Under the pieces are notes generated by a model, which was given only the letters and a program-made list of their open reading frames with translations, made no database searches and had not been told where the DNA came from. From positions 186,001 through 250,000 of the forward strand of contig JBBPSI010000014.1 of NCBI GenBank assembly GCA_038093515.1: 64,000 nt of DNA, read 5' to 3'. This DNA comes from Butyriboletus loyo (taxonomy: Eukaryota > Basidiomycota > Agaricomycetes > Boletales > Boletaceae). Below, piece after piece: positions 1 through 11,599 of this stretch; the first letter of the stretch is position 1; every line of letters begins with the position of its first letter. Position numbers and translations under genes: made by a program.

Positions 1-2296
1 AAGATTATGGCCTTGGCCGCTGTCGCCTTTTCTGCGCTCAACCTGGACCGCTCTAATATCAATCAGGCAAACTCAGCCAATTTTCTTTCCGATTTGCACT
101 TGACGACAAATGGTGAGCGGAACATTCTTCCGATTTCATTGAGGTGTCCGATGAGCCGGCAATTTTTCGGGGATCAAAGACTTCAACATGGGGAATACCG
201 TTTTCCGCCTTTCCTTCCTATGTGCAGAGTTGCCGTCCCAACTGATTTCGAAACGCGTATGTCAGTCTCATGCCCCGTAGTTCATTCGTTGATGATATCA
301 GATTGGGCCCGATCGTTGGATACCGACTCAGATGTGTCTCTGGAGTGAGTAACTCGCTGACTCCATGAAACAATGCTGAACAAGCTGTAGGCATCGTTTC
401 CCTTAGTCAATTCTGGCTTACGGGAAAAACATCTTTCCTTACCAGTCGTGCATTGCTCGGGTGCGAAGAGTTGTCCTTTCATTTTATTGCAATGTCCTGA
501 CATTGTATGGAACAGACTGCTGCAGGGAGGGTATGACATCATCAATTCTGCTCCCAAGGATTCAACTAATCTCGCACTTTCTAGCTTCATACCCGATCTA
601 GTTTTATACATGTCTTGTCCGTCCTTCTGATCGTAACCCCCTTGTGTACTAACGATGCGTTCCAGACTTTTACACAAAGACTGAGCTCCCCATTCGCTTG
701 GCCGGCTTTTGGATGTCCCTGAATTTCTGTGCTATCGTTGCTAGCTTCCTGGCCTATGGCATTCTCCATCTCAATGGTTTTGCAGGAAAAGCTGGATGGC
801 GGTCAGTCACTCCTATACATTACTACAAGTCTGATCTTTTCATTCATCTTAACTCACAGGTGGTTGTTCTTGATAGAGTGAGTGGCGCGATCGGACTATG
901 GTTGTTATTCTGCTTAATTGCACCAACAGAGGCTTGATCACACTTGCTATAGGCGTTGTCACTTTTTTCAACATGCCGCCGTCTCCTACCCAGACAAAAA
1001 CGTGGTTCCGACCAAAGGGATGGTTCACTGAGCGTGAAGAGGTGATCATAGTCAACAAGGTCCTCCGTGATGACCCAACCAAGGTGATGAATAACGTGTT
1101 CGTAGAATGATATATGCTAAACATCACCAGGGGGACATGCACAACCGAGAGGGACTAACTCCAAAAAGACTTTGGACTGCTATTTGCGATTACGACCTGT
1201 GGCCTGTGTATGTCCTGTGAGTACGAGGGAATCCTGTGTATTAGCTCTTGCTCAACACCATCCATAGCGGCCTTATGTTCAGTATACCCAGCGGCCCACC
1301 TAGCAATTACCTCACTCTCTTACTTCGAAATGCAGGGCAAGTAAAGGTTCTAGTTCCCATCGATCTGCCGCTGGACTGATCCCCTAGATTTAATACATTC
1401 AATACCAATTTGCTGACTATACCATCTCAAGCGATGGGAATCATCAACATGTTTCTCATCACCCTCGTGTCAGAGGCGGTCAATGAACGTACCATCGTGG
1501 CGATGATGGAGGATCTGTGGGTGTTGCCGTTCCTGGTGGCCATATATGCATTACCATCGAGTCCAAATCCATGGCTCTTCTTCGTCAGTATTTCTCACCA
1601 TCTTTCTGGCAGCGTACTGATTGATTTGCAGGGATTGGTTACTGGACTCCTCTCCTATCCGTACGTGTCCCCAAGCCTTTCTTGTGATGCATGGGCTGAA
1701 TGTCTTGGTCTCAGTTATGCCCATCCAATCCAAGTAGGCTAGAATGTCGAACGAAAAGTCTGCGAGAACTGAGGACTATTTATGACAGGTCGCATGGTGT
1801 TCCAGAAATTCGGGTGCGGTGGCTAGTCGTACCGTCAACGCGTCCTTGTATAACATGTACGTCAATGGTTCATCTTTCTCGCCGGCCCTTTCACTGAATG
1901 CCAAATTGCAGGTTCGTGCAAGCAGGCAGCATCATTGCGGCTCAGATATATGTAGCCAGTGATGCACCCAGATGTACGTCCTCTACTCGTCTTCTGTGCG
2001 GAGGAATCTCATACTCGTCTTTCGCCCACCACAGACGAACGGGGAAACAGAATCCTGATTATCATTTGCTCCGTCAACGTACTTTTGTTGTATCCTGGAA
2101 CAAAGGCTTACTATATCTGGCGGAACCGTCAGCGTGCCAAGATTTGGGACACTATGACGCCCGAGGCAAGTCCTTGAGCAGTGACCGAGTGCTGGAGATG
2201 ATGCTGACCCTGGACGGTTTACAGGAGAAAGCGCACTATCTGAACACCACAGACGACGTTGGAAACAGGCGGCTTGATTTCCGATTCGCACATTGA
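1..2296 (+). CDS. MFS transporter, ACS/Dal5 (allantoate permease-like) family, 5' truncated
   Basis: Multi-exon gene entering from the left edge. The first visible exon has the TM1/TM2 junction typical of the fungal anion:cation symporter family ([18 protein letters not shown]). Later exons, joined by eye over short GT-AG introns, give FNMGNTVF, the TM4 region ([20 protein letters not shown]), [19 protein letters not shown], the long cytoplasmic loop ([16 protein letters not shown]) and a C-terminal tail ending at 2296. The product should be a plasma-membrane permease for a small organic anion such as allantoate, nicotinate or a vitamin; the substrate cannot be read from sequence. The N-terminus lies outside the window. 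It belongs to the same superfamily branch as the three tandem copies at 40-49 kb but is clearly diverged from them. No disrupting change was seen, but not every splice site was verified. Confidence 0.8.
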
Positions 2297-2927
2297 ATCG
2301 CTGATACTTAGATACCCGTGCCGGTCGAAGGACGTTTCGTTTACTTTCATAATCATGATAATGTGATGAAATCATTTGTCTTGGATTCGTCCTGTGAGAA
2401 TGATTAACAGGTGATAAAGCATTCATTGGATGTGAGCTGATGGAGACGACCTTGTGGCGAGAAAACAGTGTCGTACGTGTTTCGGAACTGGGCATAAGTT
2501 TCAAAGGTCGGAAACCTTGGCTTGTCTCGGAGTGCGGTTCGAAGAAGGCGCGGAGATAGCATTGCGAAGATGTTTGAAAGTCTGGTTCGGTTCGGACTTT
2601 TCACCTTTCGAGGCAAGACCGAACCAGTTAGGACCACAGTCACATTTGGTTGTGGCAGTCGGTTCTAGTCGGTCAAAACTGGTTCAGACTGGTTCAGACC
2701 ATGCTGTGGGTAGGCCTACCACGACTCTACATTTAACCGGACCTTCAAACGCTAGTTGTATTGAGCACGTGTCTGGTTGTCTATCTTGTATTTGTACCAG
2801 TCCTTTAAGGACTTTTTCCCGATGAGTCTGCCACTAGGTAGATTCATAGGAGACAGTTTACAAAAGGAAGTGTTGTGTGCATGTATTGTGCAAGAGCCTC
2901 TAAATTCAACAAGGACAAACACATCTC
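2297..2927. other. Intergenic, GGTTC-rich short repeats
   Basis: No convincing gene. Around 2578-2705 there are several imperfect copies of a GGTTC(A/G)GAC-like unit, including a short inverted pair near 2580 and 2622 and a tandem CTGGTTCAGA near 2680-2700. This could be a degenerate foldback repeat. It separates the MFS gene from the SWC5 start on the same strand. Confidence 0.35.
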
Positions 2928-4054
2928 ATGCTTCCTACCACAAACTCAAACTCAGATTCCGAGGACGACGTTGACTATGTCCCGCCTGCAGACGGTAACT
3001 TTCACCACGCTCTCGTCGCTCCTTGAACGACACTGAATATCTCGTACACAGATCATGACTCGGATACTTCGGACGAACAGAACAAGGTAGAGCACGCTAC
3101 CGAGACTGTGCCGCCCGAGACAGACCCTGTCGGGCAAAAGAAGTAACGTTCTCACCGGTCGCGATCCTCGCGTGTGCTGATTTTGGGACCTTTGTAGACA
3201 ACGCGATGCACTTTGGGCCAGCTTTCAAGCGTCCGTGTCCACACCGCTGCCGTCGTCGTCGTCGTCCAATCCACCATCCTCCCAAACGCCATCCGAGGTG
3301 AAACGTGTCAAGATCGAAAAGACGTACTTGTTTGCGGGAAAGCACGTCACGTACGTATCTCGCATCTTTTTTTTCTTCCTTTCTTCGTGTATCGCATAGT
3401 GCCACGCTCACGCATGAATCATTTGGTGCTCCATTCCTAACCGTTACGCTGCATTGATATGGCAATGGCATGTCAACCCCGCCCCGCCCAACGCGTCCCT
3501 GTTCACGTTGACGTTGACGCTCGTGCACCACCTCGCGCTTTGGTACTTTTTTTCCCTCCAGAGACGTCGTGGAAGTACCCGAGGATTCAGAAGAGGCGAA
3601 AAAGTGGCCGCGTTGGTCGCCACACCCACACCCACACCCACACCCACACCCACGTCCTACATCAGAGTCCGCCTCTGCGTCTTCCTCTTCGGAAAAGGAA
3701 CAAGGAGAGGGCAAGGGCGATAGCCCCGCACCACCACCCGCCGTCGACACGAGTCCTGAGGTACCTACAACGACGTCCACGCCTGGGGTAAAGCGACCAG
3801 GCCCTCGAAAGCCGCGTACCACGCTCCCTTCGATACCCAAGGCGTCGCAAGCCAAAAAGATCACGACGCTAGACAAATCCGCGATGGACTGGCGCGCACA
3901 TGTTACTTCTCAGTCGAGTGACGTCAAGGACGAGCTTGACGCCAACAGACGTGGCGGTGGATATCTCGAAAAGGTGGACTTTTTGAAAAGAGTGCAAGAC
4001 AGAAGAGAAAATGTATTCGAAGTGAGTAAATCGAGTAAACGGCGAAAGATGTAG
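2928..4054 (+). CDS. SWC5: SWR1-complex protein SWC5 / CFDP1 family (BCNT-C domain)
   Basis: Starts with an acidic exon (MLPTTNSNSDSEDDVDYV) typical of the histone-binding N-terminus of SWC5, followed by a second acidic exon (DHDSDTSDEQNKVEH). The third exon contains VKRVKIEKTYLFAGKHVT; splicing at about 3350/3560 restores the frame as VTDVVEVPEDSEEAKKWP. The C-terminus is a clear BCNT-C domain: KKITTLDKSAMDWRAHV, then GGGYLEKVDFLKRVQDRREN. SWC5 is a nuclear subunit of the SWR1 remodeler, which exchanges H2A for H2A.Z. A tandem CACACC microsatellite (3622-3653) encodes a His-Pro run in the variable linker. The gene is convergent with the MYND gene, whose stop is 193 bp away. A long antisense open frame over 3097-3876 is a compositional shadow. 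Confidence 0.9.
3620..3655. repeat. CACACC microsatellite inside SWC5
   Basis: About five to six tandem copies of the hexamer CACACC, read as a His-Pro repeat in the SWC5 linker. Because the unit is six bases long, length changes keep the frame. Confidence 0.8.
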
Positions 4055-4246
4055 GTAGGTGAAAAAATTGTGAACGGGAAGGGGGCAAATGTATCATACA
4101 TCGACTTGGAATATTGGTCTGGCATAAAATACAGACACGGTAAACACTGGTTACTTGGATAACATGGATTTCAAGAAAGCAGTGCGGGGTGGACAGATAC
4201 CTGCTGTCCAAGCCCTATCTAGTCCAAATGCTTGGCTTCTCACCTT

Positions 4247-6666
4247 TCATGCGGATGGGCCCGCATTCTTGCAAGGGTCGCACTTGGCCTTGTGTTCAGA
4301 CCACGCGAATTTCTGGCAACTCTTATCACAATATCTAAATGAGGTGATTAGCTTCTCGATGATATATATATGACGCTTAGCACCATACCTCGCTTTCTCG
4401 CATCCAGCGCATTTGCGCAGCACCGCGCTCGCGTTCCCGCACCACGCGCACCGGGGCAACTCGGCCGGATTCGTCGACCACTTGGGGTGAGAGGACTTTT
4501 CCGGCAGATCATCATCAATATCATCCCCATTCCGGTGCCTGAAATCGTGTAGCCACACCGCAAGCTGGTCTTCCGGATTGTCGCGTTGGACGATATGCTC
4601 GTGATCAATACTCGTGCTGTCAAGCCGCGCGACAATGTGGCCCCATTGTTCGGCGGCAGATCGGTAGCGCGCGAAGATGGTCGCATGCGCCAGGCGGAGC
4701 TGCGACATGGGAGGGTCGACGCCAAATACGGCATAGAATTCATCGGCGACCTTCAGTTGATCCATGTATCCCTGATAGAGACGGACAGGGTGTGTGAGAG
4801 AGAACATCCTCGCAAAAACACCACGGAAGGAGGCGATACATACCTTGAGTTGTCTCAAATCGGTCGACAGTTCGGAACCCTTGTCTGCGAGAGTAAGGGT
4901 AATGTACCAGTAAAGCACGCTCTTCCTGTGTCGCGTATCCGGCGGCGCTTCCGCAAGATAGACCCGCGCATCGTCCAGGGCACTGCTCAAAAACGCCTGA
5001 CCCTCCTCCCACTTCTGGTCCCCTATCGTCGACTCCTGGATACGACAAATGGCCAGGTTGCCCGCGATCTCGACCGAACGCGACAAGAGCACATGATGAA
5101 TGAACGGTGTGGCGTTCTTGATTTTGAAACCCTTTTTCGCATACCGGAGTCCTTCCTCCAAGTCCGAGCTGAGCGTCATGATATAGTAAAAGTAGGGGAA
5201 CTTGGGGTTGCGCTCGATGGATTTCCTTGCGAGGGCAATCGCCTCAGGGATGCGCGAGCGGATGACAAAGAACTTGAGGTCAAGCATGTCTGCGAGGTCT
5301 TCTTCGTGGGATTGGCGTCTCTGGCGGATTTCTTTGGCACAGATGGGTAACGAGTCGGCCCACATCGTAAATGGGAGTCCGGCGCTGACGAATTCGGGTT
5401 GTCCGGTGCGTTGGTTGACGGCTTGGAAGCCGCCCTCGTTGATGGAGAATTCGTTGCGAGGGACCAGTTCGGCGAGGGAGAGACCAAGTTTATAGAGATT
5501 ACGGTCGCGTAGACACTCTATCATTGCTTTCTGATACTCCGTGGAGGAACGGAGAGTGAGGGTCGATTCGCAACGTTCGGTACCATAGTTGACGAGGAGC
5601 GAAGTGAGGTGAGGCGGTAGGCCACGGTGCATCGAGAGCATGAGCGCGCTGGGATCATTGAATAGGATCTCGTGATCTGGAGGAGACTTGTGTAAGCGTA
5701 TGACTGCGCCCATGGCGTAGAAACGAGAATGAAGATCCGGGCTGCGGATGGCCGCAATCAAGAAATCGATCATAGCAGGATACGCCAGGCACTCCTGTGT
5801 GCAATACTGCGTGAGATGTCCACAAAACTCGAGGGCGTGGTGCAAAAGCGGCAAGCTGGCGTCAGGGTTGGTGACAAACCCCATGACGATGGGCAAGAGG
5901 GTGGGGATGTCGAGTGCTTTGATGTATTTCGCGGCGGGTCGTTGGGGTTCGTCGATAGACGTGACCGCGTGTGCCAATGTGCAGATGGCGAGTTCGGCGG
6001 CGTGCAAGTCATCGGGGTGGTCTTTGAGCGTCTTGATAATGGTGGGAGCGTGAAGGGTGATCTCCTTGCGTATATCACCCCCTCCATGATGGGTGACGGT
6101 GGTCAACGCCCTCAGAGCGACGTGACGGGAATTTTCTTTTTCAACAAGAGGGAGTATTTTCGCCAAAAGACCTTTAAAAATGGTCAATTGCGTGGTCGAT
6201 CGGGTTGAGGAGAACGACGAGTAACAGACTTTTCTGAAAGAGAAGGTTCCTGAGGATGGAATCGGCGGACATCTTGGCATAGATGGCGACGACGCCACCC
6301 CTGATGATCTGGTTCCCTGCATGCGTAGAAAATAAATCATCAATGCGCTTGTAGATCTCGTCAAAATTATTGTATATCTTCTTGAGCCCGCTCCTCCTGG
6401 TGAGGTCTGCGGTACGATCAGCGCGGCGAAGCAAGCGTAGTACGAGCGGGAGACATGCCGGGGACTTTAAGGTGACTGCAGATCACCCTGACGACCTCGT
6501 CCCAGTCATCAGAGGACAGCTCATCAAGACTATGCAGCACCCGGGGCTGGAGCGCAGGTGGAAGCGGTGGGGACCTGGAGAGAGAGGTGGGCGTGGGCAG
6601 GTTGACGGAGACGGTCTTTGTGTTGTTCTTCTTCGCAGCGCTTCGTTTCGCGCCGGGACCAGGCAT
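4247..6666 (-). CDS. MYND-type zinc-finger protein with armadillo/HEAT-like body
   Basis: The start is the ATG at 6666 (MPGPGAKRSAAKKNN), chosen because a short basic MPGPG opening precedes a conserved-looking helix (DDWDEVVRVICSHLKVP). A 52-bp intron at 6458-6407 with a GC donor (G|GCATGT...CCGCAG) joins this to LTRRSGLKKIYNNFDEIYK. A second intron of about 58 bp joins RNLLFQK to LLAKILPLVEKENSRH. The long middle exon is alpha-helical and repeat-like (ALRALTTVTHHGG and following). The C-terminus is a MYND zinc finger: CAWCGNASAVLRKCAGC, then after a small intron RYCDKSC and HKAKC. MYND fingers mediate protein-protein contacts, often in transcriptional regulation; the specific role is unknown. 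Its start faces that of the Bin3 gene across only 107 bp. Confidence 0.82.
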
Positions 6667-6773
6667 CGTGAAAGGATGAACTCCTGGTCCGTCCGTAGTT
6701 GGTGTACAGATAAGAGACAGCTTCAAAGTCCGCCTTTTGGGCTCGAGGCAAACGCGTTCATTGAGTGCACCTC
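6667..6773. promoter_or_regulatory. Short bidirectional promoter, MYND gene / Bin3 gene
   Basis: Only 107 bp lie between the two divergent start codons, so both genes must share this upstream DNA. No TATA box stands out. Confidence 0.5.
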
Positions 6774-7809
6774 ATGCCTCCAATCTTTGGCAATTATCAC
6801 GGGTAACATTTCTTTCTTCGACCCTGTCACCGAAGCTCAGTGACCAGATCAGGTACTACACCAAACGTCCATTCCTTCGAGATCCCCGTCTAGCCCTCCT
6901 CCCGACCGCCTTCTTTGTCGGCAAGACCGTTCTGGACATTGGCTGCAACGAGGGCTGGGTCACATGCGAAATTGGTATTCCATCGCGCTCATGTCTGTAA
7001 ACCGCGATCGGCCTACTGACCCGCCCAGCCAGCTCAATCATGGGACGCACGCCGCATCGTCGGCATCGACATTGACGACGCGCTCGTCCGTGCCGCCTGG
7101 AAACGCCGACGCGCCCTATGGAGCCTCCAATCCCCTCCAAGACAGTCATCCGAGTGCCGGGATGGATTCCCAACCGCCAAACGCGTCCATCTCGATATAG
7201 AGCCAGACGAAGATATCCCCGACTACTTCCCAATGTCCTGCGAACAAAGCCACGGTCCACTGCCCATTCCCAGTTCCGTCGCAGACACCTTTCCGCACAA
7301 CATCACCTTTCGAACATCCGATTGGCTCACCGAGGACGTCACCACCGACGAGCCCACATACGATATTGTAATTGCGTACGGATCTATTCATTTGACACCC
7401 CAATATTGTCGTCCCCCCATTGACATGCACTCTTTCCATTTTATACAGCTTCTCCATCACGAAATGGATTCATCTCAACCATGGCGATGAGGGCCTCACC
7501 ACGTTTTTCCGGCGTGTACACCGTGTTTTGAAACAAGGTGGCGTGTGTATCGTCGAACCACAGGCTTGGGAAACGTATGGTAAAGCGCGGCGCATGGATC
7601 CCAGGCTGAAAGAAAATGCGAAACATCTCCGGTTGCGCCCACAGGGTTTTCCTGGGTTGCTCGAGGAACTTGGGTTCGGACTACCTCAACGTCTGGGCAC
7701 GGCCGGAGAAGGAGGTGCGTTCAACCTGGAGTTGCGACATGCTTTCCCTTGCTGATCAGCGTGATCTACAGGGTTCCACAGACCTGTTGACCTCTATGTC
7801 AAAAATTAA
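6774..7809 (+). CDS. Bin3/MePCE-family RNA 5'-phosphate methyltransferase
   Basis: The start ATG at 6774 gives MPPIFGNYHG, spliced over a 50-bp intron (6803-6852) to YYTKRPFLRDPRL, the usual N-terminus of the family. The SAM-binding motif I is VLDIGCNEGWVTCEI, followed after an intron by AQSWDARRIVGIDIDD. The hallmark Bin3 motif is rebuilt by another splice: DIVIAFSITKWIHLNHGDEG. Then come GGVCIVEPQAWETYGKA and the C-terminal FHRPVDLYVKN. Family members (metazoan MePCE/BCDIN3D, fission yeast Bmc1) methylate or bind the 5' phosphate of small RNAs such as 7SK, and in fission yeast act with telomerase RNA and U6. Catalytic residues look intact. The gene is convergent with the USP gene downstream. 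Confidence 0.88.
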
Positions 7810-8211
7810 TAACATACATGATCCGGTGACTACAATCTAGAATGGCGACCCATACTACCGACCGATTATGGTAGTGATACGCAATATCCTAACATCAAAG
7901 AGTCCGATGCAAAACAGTCATGTATTGGTATTGTCCATGTCTAAGCTGCGTCATGCACTTTGCATAAGCAAAAACTCCCGTTGAGTGGCTACAATAGGTC
8001 TGCCAAAACCCGAATTAGATCAGAACACGTATCACGACTACGGTATCCTCGGGCACCATCACATGCGCAACCGTCCACCTTCCTCCATCGACAAGGTATG
8101 TAAAAAAAAAAGAGGGAGGAGGGGAAGGATCACCAAAACATGGGATGGCAGCTCGTGCAGCATACCACGCCGTGCGCGAATAAATAAATAGAGCAAGCAA
8201 AACTCAATAAG
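7810..8211. other. Convergent intergenic spacer
   Basis: About 400 bp between two convergent genes. It contains an A-rich run near 8100-8112 and an AAATAAATA stretch near 8180 that could serve 3' processing. No gene seen. Confidence 0.4.
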
Positions 8212-11200
8212 TTAGATGCGCTCATACATGCAAATGTACGCCTTGGTCTTGAGCACTTCTTCCAACGACGACAGCCGCACGATAGTATCGCTGACGAACG
8301 CCCAATCCCGCGTTGCCGTCCCATCGTCCGGCCATTCTTTCTCGCTCTCGCCGGACCGGACCGTTTCGGTTTTGGACGGCGAGGGTGGAAGCGCCGTGTA
8401 AGCGACATAGTGCCCACCCAACTAAACGTGTGATAGCATGAGCATTCCCCTTTAAGTTAGTTGATGGCCCATACGAACACGTACCATGTTACCAATATGT
8501 ACCACAACCGCATACAATCTATACATGCACGGCGCCGGTCTCCCCGCACGCCCTCGCGTCACCGCCACCTTGGAATCAAAGTAATCCTCCCGTCTCGGAG
8601 CCAAGTATGGCGCCAAGTCGAGATACTCGGGAAACGAGATGTACTCGTCTAATTTCTTGAAGCCAGTGGAGAACGAGACGACCGGCGTCTTGGCCAGTTG
8701 TTGGAATCGCTTGAGATGGACGACGAGGATGGGTGGTGGCGTCGCGATGAGATAACGCTTGTAGGCCGGCCGCATCAGGTATTGTCGCGAACGCGGCACG
8801 CCGGACGGGTGTTGCTTGCCTTTTGAACGCGTATCCGGCGTTGGCGAGGGCTGTTGTAGGTGGTCTTGCGAGGCGTTCGGCGATGGGCTAGATGACGCCG
8901 CCGAAGAAACGTCCGAGGAGACCGAAAGCAACGTTTCGCTTTCGCCTTCTGAAATCTCGTTCTCGGTATTGTCCCCGCTCCTGGACCCGTGATGTCGGTG
9001 TTGATCTGACGGAGCATTTAGCGATACTCTCGATGAGTATTCAGCGGTAGTGGACGTTTGTGTCAAGGTGGACAAGACAGCGTTCCCTCTGATTGGCACA
9101 GGCTTTGCTGTCTGCAGGGACATGGGAGACTCGGGAGCAATTGTTGGTATAGAGGGAACGGCCAATACCCTTTGGGTCGGTGTTCCGTTCCTAATAGGCG
9201 ATACAAGTTCAATGGGGTATCCGTCGTTGAGCTGAAGTGCAGGAGGAATGGGTTTGTGTGTTGATGTGTCGCGCGTGGAATGTTGGGTTAGTGTCGATGG
9301 GGTATCACGGGATATCTGGGTATCTTGAAGAGAAGTAGTGGAGTGGGACGGAGTTGCTGGGCGAGAAGGGGAGGTAACGGGAATGGCGGGCATCGAATCT
9401 GGAACTAAATAGTCAGCGTTGTTCTTAGTCCCAGCAGCCTCGTCATCCTCGCTTTCAGTACACGAATCCGACTCGTGAGCAGATTTCCTCCCTCTAGGCT
9501 TATAGAAACCATTGGCTATCTTCCAGCAGCGGTGACAACGGACAGTGTTGTCTCCATCGAGGACCTCAACAGAAGTGAATAATCGAAGGCACTCTTCAAT
9601 CTTGTTGATTTGATTGACCTTCAAAAAGATGTTTTGCGAGTGGGAGGCAGAAGTCGATGACAGATCCTTAGATTGCTTGAAGATCGAGAAAGGCTTTTGG
9701 ACATTAGGAGGGTTGATATCAGAGAGGATGTCCCGTAGATATGCCGCCTCTTCTGCGCTGGGTTTAGGCGCGCGTGGGGGCTTTAATGCTTTTGGGGGCG
9801 GCCCGGGACTCGAAGGGCGTGAGATCAAGGGGAAACGGGGAATCGAGGAGCTCGATGGGGAGTTACCAGAACGCTGGGTCGGCATAACTGATCGCTTGAC
9901 GTTTGTGAGCTGAGCTTGGAGTTTCTCGTTGACGAGTCCGAGTGACATCGACTCTTTCTCGTGATGGGGGTACGGTGAAGCGGCCCCATTGACCGTGTCC
10001 GCCGTGGCGGGAGCCAAGCCGTCGTGATGCAAAGGACTCCCTTCACCCGTGGGCTTCAATGGTGTCGCAGATGAGGTCCCTTTCTTGCCCTTTCGATCGC
10101 TCTTGGGTCGCCTGGTCAGACCGACCGAGACACTGATCCGCCTGCTAATCTTTGCCCAGCTCTCGTCCTTGTCTTTTCTTTCTTTCCCATTCACCTTTTC
10201 AGGCGCGACGATGGTGATGTGACCGTCGGGCGACTCGAAAGGTGGCACAGGCACGGGAAGATCTGGAACAGGGACGGGTTGAGGGGTATCCGTGGGTGTT
10301 CCCGGTATAGAGGGTGAGTCTGGTGGTACTTGCGAAGCAGTGTCATCCTTGGTCATATCGACGGCGTCTTGCTTGACGTGGATAGGTCCAACGACAATAT
10401 CGACGTCGGCAAGGTCTATGCTTCGTCGTCTTTGGGAGTCGTTGGCCTCCGGATTGTCTAGATACGAATCGCGGATGGGCGTAGCAGGGACAGAGGACGA
10501 GCGCGGTTGCGGTACTCCGACGTAAAAGGCAGTCCCAATCTTCTTTGCAAATTGTTTCAGTCTGTCGCGTTTGCGTTCACGGACATAGTCCTCGGGTTTC
10601 ATGCTCAAACTGAGATCGCTGAAATCCTCATAAGTGTGAGAGACGTGTTTGCATGTTTGGCAAACGAGGATGCTCGCGAGTTTTCCGCCGAAGAGCATGT
10701 CGACAAACGGTAACAACTCGTCATCGGGTTGCGGGGCAGGTTGAGAGGTGCCAGGACGGTGGGGTCGGGATGGCTGCGACTGCTTGCTCGGTTTGTTTCG
10801 GGACGGTGATCGCTGTTTGATGATCTGTGAGATCCACGTAAAGAGGTCGGACAGGTATTGACCGATGATGAAGGCTCACGTCGATCTCTTCCATGCGGAT
10901 GGCGTCGAGGAGCTGACATAGAAACTCGTGGGCATCCTGCTGTCGGAAATCGAGGTATTGGTCGTACTTTTTTCCAACGGCGGACAAGAGATCCCTGCGA
11001 AAGACGCCTCAGGGTGCGCGTAGACGTGGAAAGAGAGCACGCACTTGGGGGTGATGTTTTCGCGTTTGCGGTTGTTCTGGATGTCCCATGCGGTCTGGAG
11101 TAGCGCGACGAGATGGTCGCCGATCGGAAGAGCGTCGGACCAGGGTTGATCGTGCCCGCCATGGGCGTTTGTGAGGGCCGGGGAACGGCGGGACGGGATG

Positions 11201-11471
11201 GGAATGGACGGGGGCGGAGTAAGGAAAGGGACGGACTGGAAGTTGACGAGACGTTGCAAGTACTGTGTCGCAATCAACTAGCGGGGATGACGGTAAGCAT
11301 CTGAGTCTGGGGGAGACGACAGGCACTCACACCCTGCAATACCGAGTTCATGAAGCAGGTGTTCCCATGGTTGAGGAGACCCGGCGGCAGAAGGGCAGAC
11401 CTTTCCTTTTCTTCGCGGGCTCTGCGGGCTCTGTACTGTTCTTGAGGCGACACCGTTTTCTGTTTCACCAT
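8212..11471 (-). CDS. Ubiquitin carboxyl-terminal hydrolase (USP/UBP family)
   Basis: A deubiquitinase of the USP cysteine-protease class. The Cys box is [17 protein letters not shown] near 11340-11390. After introns follow [13 protein letters not shown] and the QQDAHEF box ([16 protein letters not shown]). Zinc-ribbon cysteines appear in CQTCKH and CHRCWK. A large disordered Ser/Pro-rich insertion lies within the catalytic domain (about 8800-10500). The His box [10 protein letters not shown] is created by splicing at about 8450/8420 (AVVVHIGNM to LGGHY). The protein ends [12 protein letters not shown]...[10 protein letters not shown]. Cys and His catalytic residues are present. The ATG at 11471 is the first in frame before the Cys box; an additional upstream exon is possible. 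The bipartite domain with a long insert is similar to USP16/USP45-type enzymes, but orthology is not certain. Confidence 0.88.
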
Positions 11472-11599
11472 CGTTATCTGCCTCGACGAACTTGCTGATC
11501 GATTTATGTATCGCGCCCCTCGACCCCGCCGCAGTCCGCGGTTGATGCCATCTGACAGTGCCCTTCACTTATCAATTATACACACCCCCCACAGAGGGG

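Noticed and set aside
3620..3655. Regular repeat considered as a CRISPR-like array
   Set aside because: A continuous hexamer microsatellite without spacers, in a eukaryotic gene.
3097..3876. 259-codon open frame antisense to SWC5
   Set aside because: It lies opposite a clearly spliced SWC5 gene; its glycine/cysteine runs come from the CACACC repeat and biased codons.
4586..5350. 254-codon plus-strand open frame
   Set aside because: Antisense to the long MYND-gene exon, with no motif of its own.
6695..6720. ATAAGAGACAG resembling a Tn5/Nextera mosaic end
   Set aside because: Only about 11 bases match and the sequence continues naturally into flanking genomic DNA; chance similarity.
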